This document shows, piece by piece, positions 35,655-47,946 of a DNA stretch of 64,000 nucleotides. The notes beneath the pieces are model-generated. The model had not been told where the DNA came from. It saw only the letters and a program-made list of their open reading frames with translations, and ran no database searches. A program made the translations under genes and the position numbers. Every line of letters starts with the position of its first letter. Position 1 is the stretch's first letter. Source of the stretch: Hemibagrus wyckioides (Eukaryota > Chordata > Actinopteri > Siluriformes > Bagridae). Location of the stretch: assembly GCF_019097595.1 (NCBI RefSeq), contig NC_080715.1, positions 27,157,855-27,221,854 of the forward strand, read 5' to 3'.

Positions 35655-37425
35655 CTTCCTACAGGAAAACAATATCCTTGAAGTCAGGTTTTAGGCCCCA
35701 TCATAGTACAGAAACTGCACTAGTTAAAATCACAAATGACTTGCTTTTATCTTCGGATCAAGTTTAATCTCAGTGCGGCATTCGACACTATAGATCATAA
35801 CATTCTCGTAGATCGCTTACAAAATCACATAGGTATGCAGGGACAGGCATTAAAATGGTTTAGATCCTACCTGTCTGATCGATACCACTTATCGATCAGA
35901 CAGGTAGGACAGACACTTATACGATACCATCTCCATGTAGTTTTAAATGGAGAATTGTCCAGTGTAGTGCCAGTGAAATACGGGGTCCCACAAGGATCAG
36001 TTTTAGGACCTCTGCTTTTCTCGGTATACATGCTTCCATTGGGTAACATCATTAGAAGGCATGGGATTAGTTTCCATTGTTATGCCGATGATACCCAGTT
36101 ATATATCTCATCAAAACCAGATGAATTATCTAATTTGTCTAGATTAACTGAGTGTGTTAAAGATATTAAAGATTGGATGACCGATAATTTTCTATTACTA
36201 CATTCTGATAAGGCAGAGATATTATTTATTGGCCCAAAAACTAGCACACAGAAGCTCTCGCAATTCAGCTTGAATTTAGAAGGATGCACTGTTACTACTA
36301 GCTCAACAGTGAAAGACCTGCGTGTAATATTAGACAGCAACTTGTTCTTTGAAAATCATATTTCCAATATTACAAAAACAGCCTTCTTAGAAATATTGCC
36401 AAGCTTAGAAACATTTTATCTGTATCTGATGCAGAAAAGTTAGTTCATGACCTCCAGACTGGACTATTGTAATGCATTACTAGGTGGTTGTCCTGCATCT
36501 TCAATAAACAAGCTACAGTTAGTCCAGAATGCAGCCGCCAGAGTTCTTACCAGATCAAGAAAATATGATCATATAACCCCAATATTATCATCCCTGCACT
36601 GGCTACCTGTTAAACTTAGAATTGACTATAAATTAGCACTACTTACGTTCAAGGCTCTAAATGGTTTAGCTCCCATGTATCTAGCCAGTCTTCTAACACG
36701 TTACAATCCACCACGCTCTTTAAGATCACAAAACTCTGGACTTCTGGTAGTTCCCAGAATATCAAAGTCCACAAAAGGAGGTAGAGCGTTTTCGTATTTA
36801 GCTCCTAAACTTTGGAATAGTCTTCCTGACAGTGTTCGGGGCTCAGACACAGTCTCCCAGTTTAAATGTAGACTAAAGACTTATCTCTTTAGCCTGGCAT
36901 ACATTTAACACATCCCATAACCTTGTACTCCAGTACATCTGTTTAAATGCACATTATCAACTAGTACTGCTAATATTATGAACAGTAGCTATGCTAATGC
37001 TGTTCTATTGTTTCCCTTCTTCTACCCATCCTGAGGAATACAGAGACTGTGCCGGCTCCAGTGGCATCCGGAGATGGACCAGCTCCAGCCGGGTTCTGCT
37101 TGTGAGGATTGGGGTATTCAAAGCAACGCTGTGGACGACAACAACCTCCTTATTAATTTACATAATATTCTACACATGCTGTATCGGCATCACACAGTTG
37201 ACTACACATAAATGCACAATATAATCACACTCTCTGCTGTCACCCAAATGACCCAAGGTTTCTTCCTCATACCATCTAAGGGAGTTTTTCCTTGCCACAG
37301 TCGCCTCAGTCACCTCAGGCTTGCTCACTTGGGATAACATCTAGGACTGTTTCTTATGTAAAGCTGCTTTGAGACAATGCTCTTTGTTAAAAGCGCTATA
37401 CAAATAAAATGAATTGAATTGTTTT
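35655..37425 (+). mobile_element. L2-type (CR1 group) LINE, 5'-truncated
   Basis: A reverse-transcriptase coding part is followed by a 3'UTR with TCTAAGGGAGTTTTTCCTTG, TTAAAAGCGCTATACAAATA and the short terminal repeat AATGAATTGAATTG. The 5' half (endonuclease) is absent, as usual after incomplete reverse transcription. The same 3'UTR occurs as solo fragments at 7415, 13960, 55835 (reverse) and 62448. Confidence 0.9.
35680..36908 (+). pseudogene. L2-type LINE reverse transcriptase, frameshifted
   Basis: The conserved order is [20 protein letters not shown] (35669 on), then after a frameshift at about 35755 [31 protein letters not shown] and [11 protein letters not shown] (catalytic YADD). 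After a second break at about 36380-36450 it continues MTSRLDYCNALLGGCPAS and the C-terminal LLTFKALNGLAP, ending FSLAYI. The catalytic core is readable, but at least two frameshifts and an absent N-terminus make this copy inactive. Confidence 0.9.
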
Positions 37426-37441
37426 CAGCTGATTTACTCCT

Positions 37442-37444
<3 letters not shown>

Positions 37445-37475
<31 letters not shown>
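37445..37475. repeat. (CT)n microsatellite
   Basis: A dinucleotide tract just after the L2 tail. Confidence 0.9.
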
Positions 37476-37478
<3 letters not shown>

Positions 37479-38715
37479 TTCTGTCTGACTCAGGTAAAAA
37501 AATCAGGTAAAAAAAAAAAGACTTATTGTTTGTTGAGACTTGTATTTGCTGTCAAAACAGTTAACTATGGGCATTCAGGTTAATGTAATATATCTCTGAG
37601 ATTAAATAAAGGTTTTGTGATCATAATGTAAATGTAGGATGTCATACTTTATCATATTTTCATTTTCTATTTCGAGTTGCTGAATTTGCCAGAAAAAAAA
37701 GTGCTGTTTGCATTTTTTATTCATAAGAAAAAGTGTCTGATAAAAAATGATGCCTCCACCATGAGGTCTTACATGAACAAAATTAAATAGGAGTAAAAAT
37801 ATGAATCCAAACAGAATGAAAGTAAAAACAAACATATAATTTATTGTCAATTTAAGTAATGTATATTAGAGGATAAAACATTTCAAAGTAAATATTACTA
37901 GAACAATCATTTCTAGGAATTTATTACATGGAAGACTATATGGTGTGTATGGTGTACATGGTGTGTGCAATGTACTCCATTTCTACCAATCTGCTTTCTC
38001 CATTAAAACCATTAGTCAAGAGAATGACCTCTGTGTTGACCTCTGGAAACCTGCTAAGATTTTATTATTGTCCCCAAAAATCTGTATTTTCAGTGATCAC
38101 TCATGTCCGTCATGTGAAATCATGGTTACAGCCATTTGTGTTTTTTCATACTAATTTTATTTGGTGTATAAATGAAAATTTATTTCTCTAATGTTGTGTA
38201 TTGTGTGTTTTGTTTTGTTTTTTGGATGTATTTCTCTATGTGTTGTGTATAGGTGGTGGACTGTGGAGGTTGGAAAGGTGGGGATGAGCAGTGATTATGT
38301 TAACTGTTTTTATTATTGATATAAAAAAAAATGGCTGATATTGTAAATATTTACACCAAACTGCCAAAAGTTCTGCTTTATACAGATGTGTGCAACTATA
38401 GAGATGTGTCACTTTGTCATGATTAACCAATCTTGTGCATTTCATTAGTAACAACATACTCAATGACTGAATGTAGTTGTTATTCATCTGATGTTGTTGT
38501 TGTTGTTGTTGTTGTTGTGACTTTAGTCTAGTTGCTTCCTAATAAATGAAGACATGGAATTGAAGGATGTACTTCTTTTTTCCATGAAGGAAGGAAGCAG
38601 GATTGGCGGCCAAGTTCAAACCAGCTTCAACCAGAGACCGTATTCGATGCTCTTTGCTAGTATATAATCCCTGATTTAAAAATATCTATAAAACCATCAG
38701 AGTGTTTCGTCTTAC

Positions 38716-38815
38716 CTGCCAGGTCATGTGTAGAGACGGTGTGGAGGCACTGAAGTTTGGCATCCAGGAGCATTTGCACTTGCTCTTCTGCAGTGATCTC
38801 CCCATCTGGCCCGGA
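38716..38815 (-). CDS. pth2r: pth2r coding exon 2 (start of hormone-binding extracellular domain)
   Basis: This 100-bp exon encodes residues 23-55 plus one base, beginning SGPDGEITAEEQ. The segment matches the DSDGTITIEEQ-type start of the mature PTH2 receptor. It carries the first extracellular cysteine (C45, in KLQC), on the alpha-helix that packs against the bound peptide hormone in class B receptors. The acceptor is TTTACACAG and the donor is GTAAGA, so the exon starts in phase 0 and ends in phase 1. Both phases fit the neighbouring exons. It is isolated between introns of 3.9 kb (upstream) and 13.2 kb (downstream). Confidence 0.92.
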
Positions 38816-39299
38816 CTGTGTAAACACAATAACAGCTCTTCAATCTCACTTATCATTTTCCCGGCCAGTAAATGGTCCGTTACTAGCATTGCAAATAAAA
38901 TCTTTTTTTCTTTTTCCTTTTTTAAAAAAAGTCTCATTTTCCAACCTTCTCTGTGAAAAGGAATGGATTTATTCACAAGACAAAGCAGGAGATTATTCAT
39001 CCAAGCATAAACGGTACATTCAAAGATATTTATCTTTCTTCCCACAGGGTTACGTCCTCCCTCTCAGATTTGTTCTCACTTTTTCCTCCATCTACTGCCT
39101 AGCTGCCCTGTGGCTATGTGCAAGTAACATGGTTGAGTCGCTTCCCTTGCTGTTCACTACTGCGCTGGATTGCTAGCACAAAAACATGAAGTGGGAGTCA
39201 CTTTTCCTCCATTCACTCCTCATTTTACCTATCGGTCAATTTCTTCTTCTGCATTTTTTCCTCTGAGTGTCCACGCTGTGGTTCTGGTGAACTTTTCCT

Positions 39300-39640
39300 A
39301 CTTTTCCTGAACGTTTACAACATAGCTGTGTGAATAAACAAGTGCAAGCCATCAGCGTACACCGTATTTGGATGATTGGCTGCTATGTGCTCCCAGGACA
39401 CAAAATTCATCACGGTGGATACTAGATGTCCAGTTGTCATAGGTGCCCCACTGTCTGAGGGGCAGTGTATTGTCACAGGGTGGCATGTGACCCCTTGGTG
39501 TGAGATCAGTATGCATAAATCAGCTTTAATTGAGAGGAATCCACCTGACTTAGCTTTTCTTTTTGCCAGATTTGACACCAAGACATCAAGGCAGCATGAG
39601 GACAGACAGTTCTCTGTACCTCAGGAAGCCTAAACCTGCT
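39300..39640. other. Unexplained region open on both strands
   Basis: Frames of 85 (plus, 39376-39633) and 88 codons (minus, 39315-39581) overlap. Neither resembles a protein I recognise, and there is no paralogous copy in the window. It may be a decayed retroelement part. Confidence 0.3.
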
Positions 39641-40119
39641 AGGGAACATGTCAGGAACGTGTCATGGATATGACCTATGTCTGTGAAAGCAAGGCACAGG
39701 TGAACCTTTTTGCCAGTGACAGAACCATTCATTGCTATTAGTGGATCATACTAATGGACTCTGAGTACAGCCCACAGGAGTAGTATGCACTGGCCATGAC
39801 TCTGCTGGCCCTTTCCATCAACTATACACATTTCAGCCTCTACCACTAATGTTCAGAATTCTGCAAAAAAAAAAAAAAAAAGATCTGCTCTTAAAAATGC
39901 ATCAACAAACCACAAAGATCATTTTTTATTGGATTTGTTTACTTACATTTACAAAAAATAGTCCTCCTTGACTTTAATGTATAGAACAAATTTTTTGGCT
40001 ATGCTTTGTAAATTAGTCTATAGTTTGACATAGTTACACCTGACAGAAAAATATTGATGTGTCTGAGGAAAGACAAGTTCTCAATGCTGAAGAGTGATTT
40101 TATATTTACTTTTATGACA

Positions 40120-40565
40120 TTTGGCAGGACACTTTTATCCAGAGAGACTTACCTTTTATTTCAATTTTTTATACAACTGAGCAATTGAGGGTTAAGGGCA
40201 TTGCTCAAGGGCCCAGCATTGGCAGCTTGGTGGACCCGGGACTTCAAACTCACAACCTTCTGATCCAGAAGCTACCACATCCCTCAGTTTTATGCGATAA
40301 TGATAGCTGGTGGTTCACTTCTGGAAGAGGTACATCACTGTGTCTAGAGCCATACAGCTAGCTAAAATAAACAAATATCTCTTTTAATGCATACTTATAG
40401 CATTCGGCAGACACCACATCAGAGCAGCTCACATTTATCTCATGTTATGTGTCTGAGGGTTAACGTCTGAGGGTTAACTTGCTCAGGGGCCCAGCAGTGG
40501 CAGTGAATCTAACCTACCTGCAGATCAGTAGTCCAACACCTTAACCACTAAGCTACCACATCCCC
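40120..40565 (-). repeat. Two SINE-like relics in tandem
   Basis: Two adjacent segments (40120-40280 and 40395-40565) each contain GGTTAAGGGC or GGGTTAAC, GCTCAAGGGCCCAGCA or GCTCAGGGGCCCAGCAG, and ACCTTAACCACTA-like text. This is a common fish repeat in reverse orientation. Confidence 0.55.
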
Positions 40566-40642
40566 ATGTGGTAATATTGGGTGTACAGAACTACAGTAAT
40601 ATGGTGTGTAATATTATGAAGAAGAAAGAGGGATGAATGATA

Positions 40643-40780
40643 CACTATATGCTCAAAAGTTTCTGGACACCTCACTATCTTAATCAAGCATGCTTTTCGA
40701 ACATCCTCGTGCAGATTTAGCTTTTATAATAACCTCCAATCCTCTGGGAAGGCTTTCCACTAGATTTTGACACTTTTTTA
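40643..40780 (-). mobile_element. Tc1-like terminal fragment
   Basis: ACACTATATGCTCAAAAGTT, then CTGGACACCTCAC, is a Tc1-type terminus. It is followed by CCTCTGGGAAGGCTTTCCAC, which reads on the minus strand as the transposase C-terminal VESLPRR-like segment. Everything else is missing. Confidence 0.75.
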
Positions 40781-41899
40781 GTTTCTTGCAGTTTGTAACA
40801 ATAAAAGAGGCATGTGAGTAGATGTAAGCCATAATGGTCTCTGTCTCAGATAAGTATTAAGTTATTGAATCATTAAATAAAACAGACAATGTATTGAAAA
40901 AATAATGACCAATAAAGAGTATTGGGTTGTGATCATTTATTTTTTGTCATACTTTTATTTTTATATATGATGTTTGTAGCAAAGTGTTGAAAACATTATA
41001 AAGATTCACAAGATATTGTGCCCTAAAATTCAAACAATACAAAAAAAAAAAATCTGCAACATTGCTTTGAATTTCAGTGATACTATAAAAAATGTTTGTT
41101 TTACTAGATACCTCATAACTTAGAGAGACGTGCAAACATGTAGGTGGATAGAAAACTTAGACCCAATAGGTTACATGGAATTATAATACATACCCAGTGT
41201 TTATTTCACCTTTATAGATATATTTAAATAAACAGCGTAGGTGTTAATTCAACACTGTTGTTTATTTCTTTCTTGCATTCACATGGGCACTTGTGATTTT
41301 TTGCTAACCTCTGGTAATGCAGTTATATTTGTAGCTCACAAATTGTGAGGGCAAAGACCCAGTAAGTGAGCGAGAGAGGGAGTGAGAGAAAACGGTGAAT
41401 GAAAAGTGAATGCCAGTCATGTTGCTGCTTTGCAGTAGCACTGGGAATCTGGGAGTCTCTGAAATAATTTATTCATCCATAATTTTATAAAGTAAAGTCA
41501 CAACAGTGAGTGAAAGTGTGAAGTACAGAATCATATAAAGAAAGAAAGAAAAAGAATTTATTAAGGCGTGCCAAATTTTTTGAAAGCATTTATTCAATTC
41601 ACACATCAATTCACACTTGATGAAGACTGCTGTAATGTCAAACAGGGTTCGAGACACCTGTAGATGATGTTGAACATTCCACTTTTTTTTTTAGTATTCA
41701 TTACATATTTTTAACTTCCATATGTATAAATCTATGCATGTGCATGGGCACTATCCCTTAATCTCCTTTCAGAGGAACACAGGTGGTTATATTATTAGGG
41801 TGCTACTTTTTTTGCCTAAATAGGTTGATATCATAAATGTGTTATGCCATTTATTATATATGAGGCTTTACACTAAAATATTAATTAAGGTACAATATT

Positions 41900-42230
41900 T
41901 ATCTATCCGTTTGTACCACTTATTCTATGCAGGGTAACAGGAAACCTGGAGCCTATCTGAGATTAATCAGGGCACAATCACACACAATTTAGAGACAATG
42001 TATGTCTTTGATTTAGGAAGGAAACCCCTGAAACAGGGGCTCAAATCAATCCCAAACCCCAGAGTGTGAAGGAAATATGCTAACCACTAAGTCATCAGGA
42101 TGCAGCTGAGAAGAAGGTTTAAGGGTCTTGCTCAAGGAGTCAAGACATCATGGTGCTGTTGAGAATTGAACATGTGACCTTCTGAACTGTGACGCAAAGC
42201 CTTAACCACTGAGTCACCACAACGAGCTCG
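41900..42230 (-). repeat. Decayed dispersed repeat with SINE-like end
   Basis: It includes CACAATTTAGAGACAATG, AGGAAGGAAACCCCTGAAAC and CTAACCACTAAGTCATC, matching the general layout of the repeat at 33430 in reverse, then a TTAAGGGTCTTGCTCAAGG segment. Confidence 0.5.
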
Positions 42231-42751
42231 ATTAGCAGCTCAGCCACTGAATTAACTCACACAGTCATTAAAATAAACATCCACAAAAATCATACACTAA
42301 TTTTCAGATATTGGCACTAGGAGAATTTTTACCATTCTCAGCCCTGCCAAAAACATTTAATATCCCACAATGCACTGCATTTTCTGGTACAAAACAAATG
42401 CTCTAATTGCTTATTTGTTTACAGTACAATACTGTAACATAACAAATATAATTTTGCTGTAAACCGTGTACATTTGCACTTTTTTTTTTTTTTTTTGCAG
42501 TGTATGATAAAGTTACCTCTGCTTTTATCTTAATTAGGGTCAAAAGTTTGTGACTAGGAAATTACAAAAGAGTTAGAAAATCGTATGATAAAATTGAGTT
42601 AAAATAATTACTTTATATTAAATACTGACACACACAGGTATATTATACACAACACTACTATTTTTGTAAAGACTTGGAGCATTATATATTAAAGACTAGA
42701 CCATATGGAAGCAAGCAAGGCTCACAAGTGATCTTATGGATGCTGACTTAC

Positions 42752-42817
42752 CTGCGCATGGACCAGCCTCCAGAACACAATAAACCTGGCCAAGTTCCAC
42801 CAGAGTGTGTGTTTCAT
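42752..42817 (-). CDS. pth2r: pth2r coding exon 1 (start codon and signal peptide)
   Basis: First coding exon of a class B GPCR. It encodes 22 residues beginning MKHTLWW and ending LVHAQ, with a basic start and a hydrophobic core (RFIVFW), as expected of a signal peptide that delivers the receptor to the secretory pathway. The start is well fixed: this is the first ATG after an in-frame TAA at 42872-42874. The exon ends in CAG followed by a GTAAGT donor in phase 0. That joins in frame to the phase 0 acceptor of the exon at 38815, giving AQ-SGPDGE. Signal peptides of this family are poorly conserved, so the assignment rests on position, phase and the CpG-rich sequence just upstream. An additional non-coding 5' exon cannot be excluded. 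Confidence 0.8.
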
Positions 42818-42959
42818 GTTGCCAGTTTGGCAGAAAAAGCTGAGAAACGAGATCCAAATCCCTCTGTGATGTTAGGAGTAAATTTCCATTCCCCAAAGTC
42901 CACGTCCCACACATATAACACATGCAGTTTCAGGTATCACTTCCATTCCCTGTGATGCC

Positions 42960-43440
42960 ACCCGTCATTCCTCCTCCTCCTCCTCCACCACCACCGCTGA
43001 AGTAGCGCGCGCGCTCGTTCACTTCTTTCCCAACAAATTAAAGTGGAGATACGCAAATCGTGAGAGGTCTGAAACAAAGTGTGACATCGCTTCCCGTTGT
43101 TTAAAGGTAGACTCACAGGTATCTTCGGGAAGTCTAGATGGAGCTCCGTTACGCGACTTCCCCCGGCGTCGTGTCCCAGTCCGTGTGCGCGCGCGACCGA
43201 TAGTATAGCGCAGCACGTGAGCCGTTTAGAGCTGAATTGACGCTGTAGTAGCGCGTGTCATCAGAGCGTAAAACGGGTGGATGCGCGTGACTCGCCGGTT
43301 CAGCGCTTGGGATGCAAACTCCTAGGGATGTTTCCACCATCTGTGTTTTATTTCGAGTGGTGCTTCTTCGCGTTTAGAGTTTGTTCAGCTAAAAAGCATC
43401 ACCTGGCAACCCACCGACACTGGTAATGTACGGGTTCGTT
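42960..43440 (-). promoter_or_regulatory. pth2r: CpG-rich putative promoter/5'UTR region of pth2r
   Basis: This is a locally GC- and CpG-rich block in an AT-rich window. It has GCGCGCGCGCTCG near 43008, several further CGCG clusters between 43150 and 43300, and a CACGTG E-box near 43215. It lies 140-620 bp upstream of the first coding exon on the minus strand. Position and composition suggest the transcription start region. I see no clear TATA box, and no start site can be read from sequence alone. Confidence 0.6.
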
Positions 43441-43899
43441 AAAAAAAAGATATGTCTTATAATTAAAGAAGAAAGAGTTATGAATGATCTTTATTTTTTT
43501 CCAGCTGATTTAACTACTCCTTTGCGTAATTATTCAAAAGATTATGTATTTATCACGCGCAGAGTTTTAAGCGCTTGACTCGAACCCTGGCATCTTTCGC
43601 TTCGTGTGTTGTTTTATGTAAATGATCAAGTGCACGTGAGCGAGGTGAACTGCAGCGCGGTTGAATTACAGTAAGGAAGTGAGTTTTTTTTTTCCTGAAT
43701 CGACTCCTGGAAGTGATCCAAACATGCTGAGTAATTTGTTTAGGCTATTTTTTCCCCATTCTTTTTCTAAACGGAGCCAAAGGACATCTATAGTGCTACA
43801 GAAATGTGATGTGTGATTTGAACCACTAAGAACAAACGGTGGTTGTGATGTACAACGTTTTAAAACCAATTATTTCTACAATTATTTAATAATGTATGC

Positions 43900-44174
43900 A
43901 TGTTCTTTCTGTACAGTAAACCCCTCATGTCTTGTGCATTCAACTGTTACTTTCCATGTGAATCAACATCATCTTTTAGGCTAGGCCTGAATTCATTCTT
44001 CCTCATCAGTCACTCTCATGCTGGAAAATGTTTGAGCCTCTCAGTTCCAATGAAAGAAAATTATGTTACAGAGACATTCTAGAGTTATGTGCTGCCAAAT
44101 CTCTGGCAACAGTTTGGATCGGCCACATATGGGATGACAGTCAGGTGTCCACATAACTTTGGCCAGATAGTGTA
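43900..44174 (+). mobile_element. Tc1-like relic, 3' end
   Basis: It ends CAGGTGTCCACATAACTTTG followed by GCCAGATAGTG and TA, the same terminus type as 40643 but opposite orientation. CAGTTCCAATGAAAG and CTCTGGCAACAGTTTGG are remnants of the transposase middle region. Confidence 0.75.
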
Positions 44175-44639
44175 TACAGGTTCATCAGTAATAATAAATT
44201 GGGGTTGTTTAACCCAGTAGCGTTTATTTTCTACACTGATATGTTTGCAGTTTAATCGATAGCATGATGGTTTAGCTCAATTGGTACAGTTTAAAATAAA
44301 AAAAGTGGAAAGAAGAAAAATGAAGGGATAACGGATGTCTGAAAGGATGCGGGAAACACCTTACAACTATGGTTTAATGAGGCATTGATGGATGTTATGG
44401 CCAATAGATAATGTTTTATGAAGAATATGAGGAATAAGGAAATTTGGAACATTGCTTGAGATTTTAACTTGCATTCGTACCATTTTTTAAAATGTTTTAT
44501 TTTGTTTGTTTCTGTCAACTGGAAGAATTAAAATGATAAAATTTAGCTTTTTTTAGTGATTTTAGTCACTCTAGAAAAGCTGGGTTACAAAATGGGAAAA
44601 TACTGAAGATTTTCTAAATCCCGTTATTGTAGATTAGAT

Positions 44640-45030
44640 TAGATTTATTGTGTTGGCCCCCCTTTTGCTGCCAAACATCCCTGACCTGTCAAGCAGCAGA
44701 TCCTTTAATTCCTCTAAATTGTGAGGTGGGGCCTCCATGGATCGGACTTGTTTGTCCAGCACATCCCACAGATGCTCGATTGGATTGAGATCTGGAGAAT
44801 TTGGAGGCCAAGTCAACACCTCAAACTCGTTCCATTTTTGCTTTATGGCACGGTACATTATCCTGCTGAAAGAGACCACAGCCATCAGGGAATACCGTTT
44901 CCATGAAAGGGTGTACATGGTCTGCAACAATGCTAAGTAGGTGGTACGTGTCAAAGTAACATCCACATGGATGACAGGACCCAAGGTTTCCCAGCAGAAC
45001 ATTGTCCAAAGCATGACACTGCTGTGACAT
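44640..45030 (-). pseudogene. Tc1-like transposase C-terminal fragment
   Basis: Minus-strand pieces read PDGCGLFQQDNVPCHKAK (second catalytic aspartate) and, after a frameshift, WPPNSPDLNPIEHLWDVLDK (third catalytic acid) to GSKRGANTI. The N-terminal half is missing. Confidence 0.88.
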
Positions 45031-46049
45031 CTGCTGTGCTGAAGCGATACTACAACATGTTAATATATCACAGATGCATTTATTTTCTAGAGTGTAAAAA
45101 AAATAGAACCATAAATCGCTGCAAAAATAAAGCTGTGTTACATTTGACAATTGGTAAAGCTTGAAAAAGAAGCACACAGAAACCAGAACTTAACCAGCAG
45201 GTGCTAATGAGTAACATTAGACACATGTGAGTGATCAATAACATGTGACGTGTGACTTGCTGGAGCTGATGGATAACCATGCCAGTCCTGTTGCTGGATT
45301 ATTGATGCAATGAATAAGCTACAACAACATTTTAAACCCGACATTGAGGACAAAAGAAAAGTCCTACACCCATGAAGACCCAATATGTTTCCTAAATTGC
45401 CATTAATATGTTTTTTTATTCAGTTATGACAAAATAGTAAGTAATTTTTCTTTAGATTGAGTTTATTTTTCTTGACAATTATAAAATTGACTTGATTTTT
45501 TAAAATGATTTTGTAACAGTGGTTTAAATCACAACACAAAGTCTGGTACATTTATATGCATGCATCAAGTGATTCAGTTAAAATGAATTTACTTTCTATT
45601 TCCTGAAGCTCCACTTATTTAAATACCAGCTGTAGATGTTCACTCAGTCTTCTTGTGTTACAGGTGAAAATATGAATATTTTTTCCCCATGAGCTGTGCT
45701 GTTTATGGTGCAGTAAATATAATCCATCAGGAGTTGGGTGTATGTAATTTACACATCAATCACGGCATCAGAAAAAACAATGAGGTTTTTTTGGTGAATC
45801 ATTGGTGTTGCTGTGAATTACATTTGTCACTTTTTTCTTTTTTTTTTCCACCTGGGATCCTCCAGTGTTTTGGGTCTTTCAGAGTGGTTTTTCAGGTGAC
45901 CTGGCCTCCATTGTGTCTATGTAGAGTACTCCAGTACTTTTTTATTTTTTGCAAACACAGCCATCTAGCATCGCTATTCACGTTAACGTTATTACATATA
46001 GTTTCTTAGAATACAGTGAGGATATATGGAGTGATTGGTCATCATAATA

Positions 46050-46460
46050 TTTTATGCTTACTTCTGCTCTTCCATCTCTACCTCCAGAAAAGGAGGTTTT
46101 TTCCTTATACTTCAATTCTCCCAAGGCTAGCTTCATTGGGATCATTTTTCTGCCATTCTCTGAAACAGGAACTCTACAAAAATTCTTGGCTAAAGAATTC
46201 CTTGGCTTTGGTTTCTTTGCTGGGTTTCTAGGATGTTTTTCTGCTCTTATAAATGCTATGATATTGGCCACAGGTTTGAGTGTAGGCTCGCTTCCAGTCC
46301 TTTCCTAGTGGAACTGTTTTCAATATCTGGTCATTTCTGTCCAGTGGCTGTTCTACACACTGAGTGCACTTTGGTGCTCTGACCCAGCTGAAGCAGGAGA
46401 ATGTTAAGAGATTGCAGTACTCTTTATGGATGAGGCCAAAACAAGTTAAAAACGTATACA
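46050..46460. other. Unexplained region open on both strands
   Basis: Overlapping frames of 77-97 codons occur on both strands (minus frame 45978-46271 contains HPRNPAKKPKPRNSLAKN). I recognise no family. It may be old repeat sequence. Confidence 0.25.
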
Positions 46461-47595
46461 ATACGATCCGTTTCTCTGGAAACTAAGCTGTATGGAAGTA
46501 TGAGTAAAAAGCTGTTGCCTCAGCCGGAGTGACCTTTTTCAAGTCTTTCAACCTAGTGATATGGCATAATGACACTGAAGTGCGTAGGCTGGAGCGTAGG
46601 CTTCACGGAACACGTGACATAGCGAACATGAAGTGTGGCATAAATTAAGGCATTTAGCTTTTCCTTTTTATCCCAAGATCCTTGTGGCCTTGTAAACACT
46701 CTTGCAGGACCTCTCCTTTTCTCAGTTGGTCACGTCATGCTGACCAGTCAAGACAACAGATTTTCTTCATTATTTGTTTACCCTTGTTCATAAATACAAA
46801 ATTATTTAAATAAATTCATTAAAATTAATTTATTATTATTTTATTTCAATTATGTAGAAAATATGAATGGATATATCGAGTAAGAAAATTGCCTGATTTT
46901 TAAAAAAAAATGTATTATGAAATAACTTTATCTAATACTAGTACTATATCCAATACTAACCACCAAAAAATATCTAAAGAAATATAATATTTACTTAATA
47001 TTAAATAAGCATTTTTTTGTACTGCATGGAAATTCATCACCCACAAAAGATTCACTTTCCTGTCTTCATGTTAAACATCTTCCATGTGCCAGTTTTTTAA
47101 GTGCTGGGTTGAAATGTTCTTTGGCAAGTTTCCCCAGAACACCAATTAATTAAGCACAAATATGGCACTAAAGTTTGACACACCAGTCAAACGTCACCCT
47201 GCTTCACTTCCTCAAAATGGTTTTGTGCATTCTTTTATGCCAGATATTTCTTAGTACACATTAATTTCCACCTGTAAGATTTTTCCGAGTTGCTGCTGCT
47301 GACATTTATTAATAATCTACATTTACACGTAAGTGTAAAAGAAAATGGCAGATTGTTAGCAGGATGCCGGCATGTGGTCCTTCTTAATGTGATGTCTCTG
47401 TAGATATGAGTCAGCTGGATTTATGCATAACTTTGAGCTTGTGTCGTTTGAATTCAGTTTGCATTCATTTGAATGATTTGTTTTCTGCAGTGCCGATTTA
47501 TTTTATTATTTTCATTTTTCATTCAGCTTTCTTGAATTTCACATGCACATTGTGGCTCCGTGCTAGTTATTTATTTTATTTTATTTTATCTATCT

Positions 47596-47597
47596 GC

Positions 47598-47643
<46 letters not shown>
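47596..47643. repeat. (TC)n microsatellite
   Basis: A TC dinucleotide tract with few interruptions. Confidence 0.9.
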
Positions 47644-47651
<8 letters not shown>

Positions 47652-47946
47652 GTCTTTTTATCTGGAATGCTATGTCTCAGTGGTTAGTCACAGTTGGTCT
47701 TAATTGCTCTGGCAGATAGGAACATTTTAGTGATTTTAATGTCCATTTCTGTCTCATGACATTAGCACCTTTTAATAATTATTTAATTTGTTATTAATAA
47801 AACATCACTATAAATGCAAAAATGATCCTTATCAAGGTGAGGACATGCTGAGTAAAGGACAAGTTGACTAATATTCCTCTTTATGAGATTATCATAATCT
47901 GTAAGAAATATAAGACCATTAAACCTATTTATAGTCTCCTTTATAA

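Larger units (their letters stand above)
25493..38715 (-). other. pth2r: pth2r intron 2 (13.2 kb)
   Basis: No host exon was found. It contains Tc1-derived, Tigger-like, SINE, foldback and L2 elements, listed separately. Stretches with nothing recognisable are 26390-27010, 27810-28790, 31620-32715 and 37480-38715, apart from a GTT tract near 38493-38518. Confidence 0.85.
38816..42751 (-). other. pth2r: pth2r intron 1 (3.9 kb)
   Basis: This interval holds an unexplained region at 39300-39640 with open frames on both strands, two SINE-like relics at about 40120-40280 and 40395-40565, a Tc1 terminal fragment at about 40643-40780, and a decayed dispersed repeat at about 41900-42230. The rest (40800-41900, 42240-42740) is AT-rich with no recognised feature. 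Confidence 0.8.

Noticed and set aside
35736..36908. Reverse-transcriptase frames read as a functional gene.
   Set aside because: At least two frameshifts and a missing N-terminal half; it is a 5'-truncated L2-type copy.
42696..42923. A 75-codon minus-strand frame over pth2r exon 1.
   Set aside because: It is in a different frame from the signal peptide and runs through the splice donor; the exon 1 frame starting at 42817 joins exon 2 correctly.
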